Program-made: the position numbers and the translations under genes
The notes under the pieces: model-generated
The model's input: only the letters and a program-made list of their open reading frames with translations
Told to the model about the DNA's origin: nothing
Database searches by the model: none
Source of the DNA: Acidobacteriota bacterium
GTDB taxonomy: Bacteria; Acidobacteriota; Vicinamibacteria; Vicinamibacterales; UBA2999
DNA length: 5,850 bases
Direction of reading: 5' to 3'
Assembly: GCA_013813075.1 (NCBI GenBank)
Contig: JACCSI010000239.1
Span: 1-5,850 of the forward strand
Part shown: piece by piece, positions 5,705-5,850 of the stretch
Position numbering within the stretch: the first letter of the stretch is position 1
How the letters are laid out: every line of letters begins with the position of its first letter

Positions 5705-5850
5705 ATGATGCGATTCCGGCACCACCGCGCACTGCTCGTTCTCGGTCTCGTCCTGGCGTGCTCCCCGAACGCTGCCGCTGACACGGCGAAGCGGCTGCAC
5801 GAGCTGATCGCGATCCCGGGCCTGTCGGGCTACGAAACCCACGTGCGGGA
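5705..5850 (+). CDS. N-terminus of exported M42/M20-like metallopeptidase (truncated by window edge)
   Basis: Only 48 complete codons are visible. The N-terminus (MMRFRHHRALLVLGLVLACS) has basic residues followed by a hydrophobic core and VLAC, so it is either a lipoprotein signal with Cys19 or a normal signal peptide cleaved after NAAA. The mature part begins DTAKRLHELIAIPGLSGYETHVR. The IPGLSGYE segment is the hallmark N-terminal stretch of M42 aminopeptidases and related M20 di-zinc peptidases, where it forms part of the catalytic domain ahead of the metal-binding His. The metal ligands lie beyond the window, so the assignment rests on this short motif. Either the ATG at 5705 or the one at 5708 could be the start; neither has a Shine-Dalgarno site. 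It is transcribed divergently from the unknown gene, with 47 bp between the two start codons. Confidence 0.7.
   Translation, partial: MMRFRHHRALLVLGLVLACSPNAAADTAKRLHELIAIPGLSGYETHVR

Noticed and set aside
5654..5842. A 62-codon minus-strand frame ending with the 13-codon leader ORF
   Set aside because: Its upstream part is antisense to the exported peptidase N-terminus and looks like noise; only the last 13 codons show a meaningful resemblance to the STAS start.

Overview
This is a GC-rich bacterial window with no RNA gene, CRISPR array or insertion sequence that I can see. Almost all genes lie on the minus strand. The gene mix is a very large secreted M14 metallopeptidase with a glutamine-amidotransferase-like tail, a WHy/LEA-type lipoprotein, tandem single-domain STAS proteins, and a kinase of the soil-type hybrid histidine kinase lineage. 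Together with the base composition this suggests an Acidobacteriota-like (perhaps Vicinamibacteria-like) or similar soil bacterium. That taxonomic guess is inference only.

Layout from right to left, following minus-strand transcription. At 5705-5850 the N-terminus of an exported M42/M20-like peptidase starts on the plus strand and leaves the window. Divergent from it are a possible 13-codon leader ORF (5654-5695) and a 126-residue protein of unknown function (5277-5657). After a 151-bp gap come two paralogous STAS proteins of 116 residues each (4775-5125 and 4381-4731), both with the DSSGLGE phosphoserine loop of anti-sigma factor antagonists. Then follow a lipoprotein with a WHy/LEA-2 fold (3825-4325), the large M14 peptidase (904-3723) and a clear intrinsic terminator (850-880). 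Last is the N-terminal 228 residues of a histidine-kinase-like protein (1-685), which runs off the left edge.

The two STAS genes, and probably the lipoprotein, are close enough (43 and 55 bp gaps, good Shine-Dalgarno sites) to form one transcript. The peptidase ends its own unit at the terminator, and the kinase-like gene must be transcribed separately or by read-through. The STAS proteins suggest partner-switching control, but no serine kinase, PP2C phosphatase or sigma factor is present in this window.

The most striking observation is in the kinase-like protein. It keeps the framework of the DHp and ATP-binding domains but has alanine at the phosphoacceptor histidine, the following acidic position, both N-box asparagines and the G1-box aspartate. 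It looks like a catalytically dead, possibly regulatory, pseudo-histidine kinase. A second oddity is the 13-codon ORF ahead of the unknown gene: its start resembles the start of the neighbouring STAS gene and its stop overlaps the next start codon.
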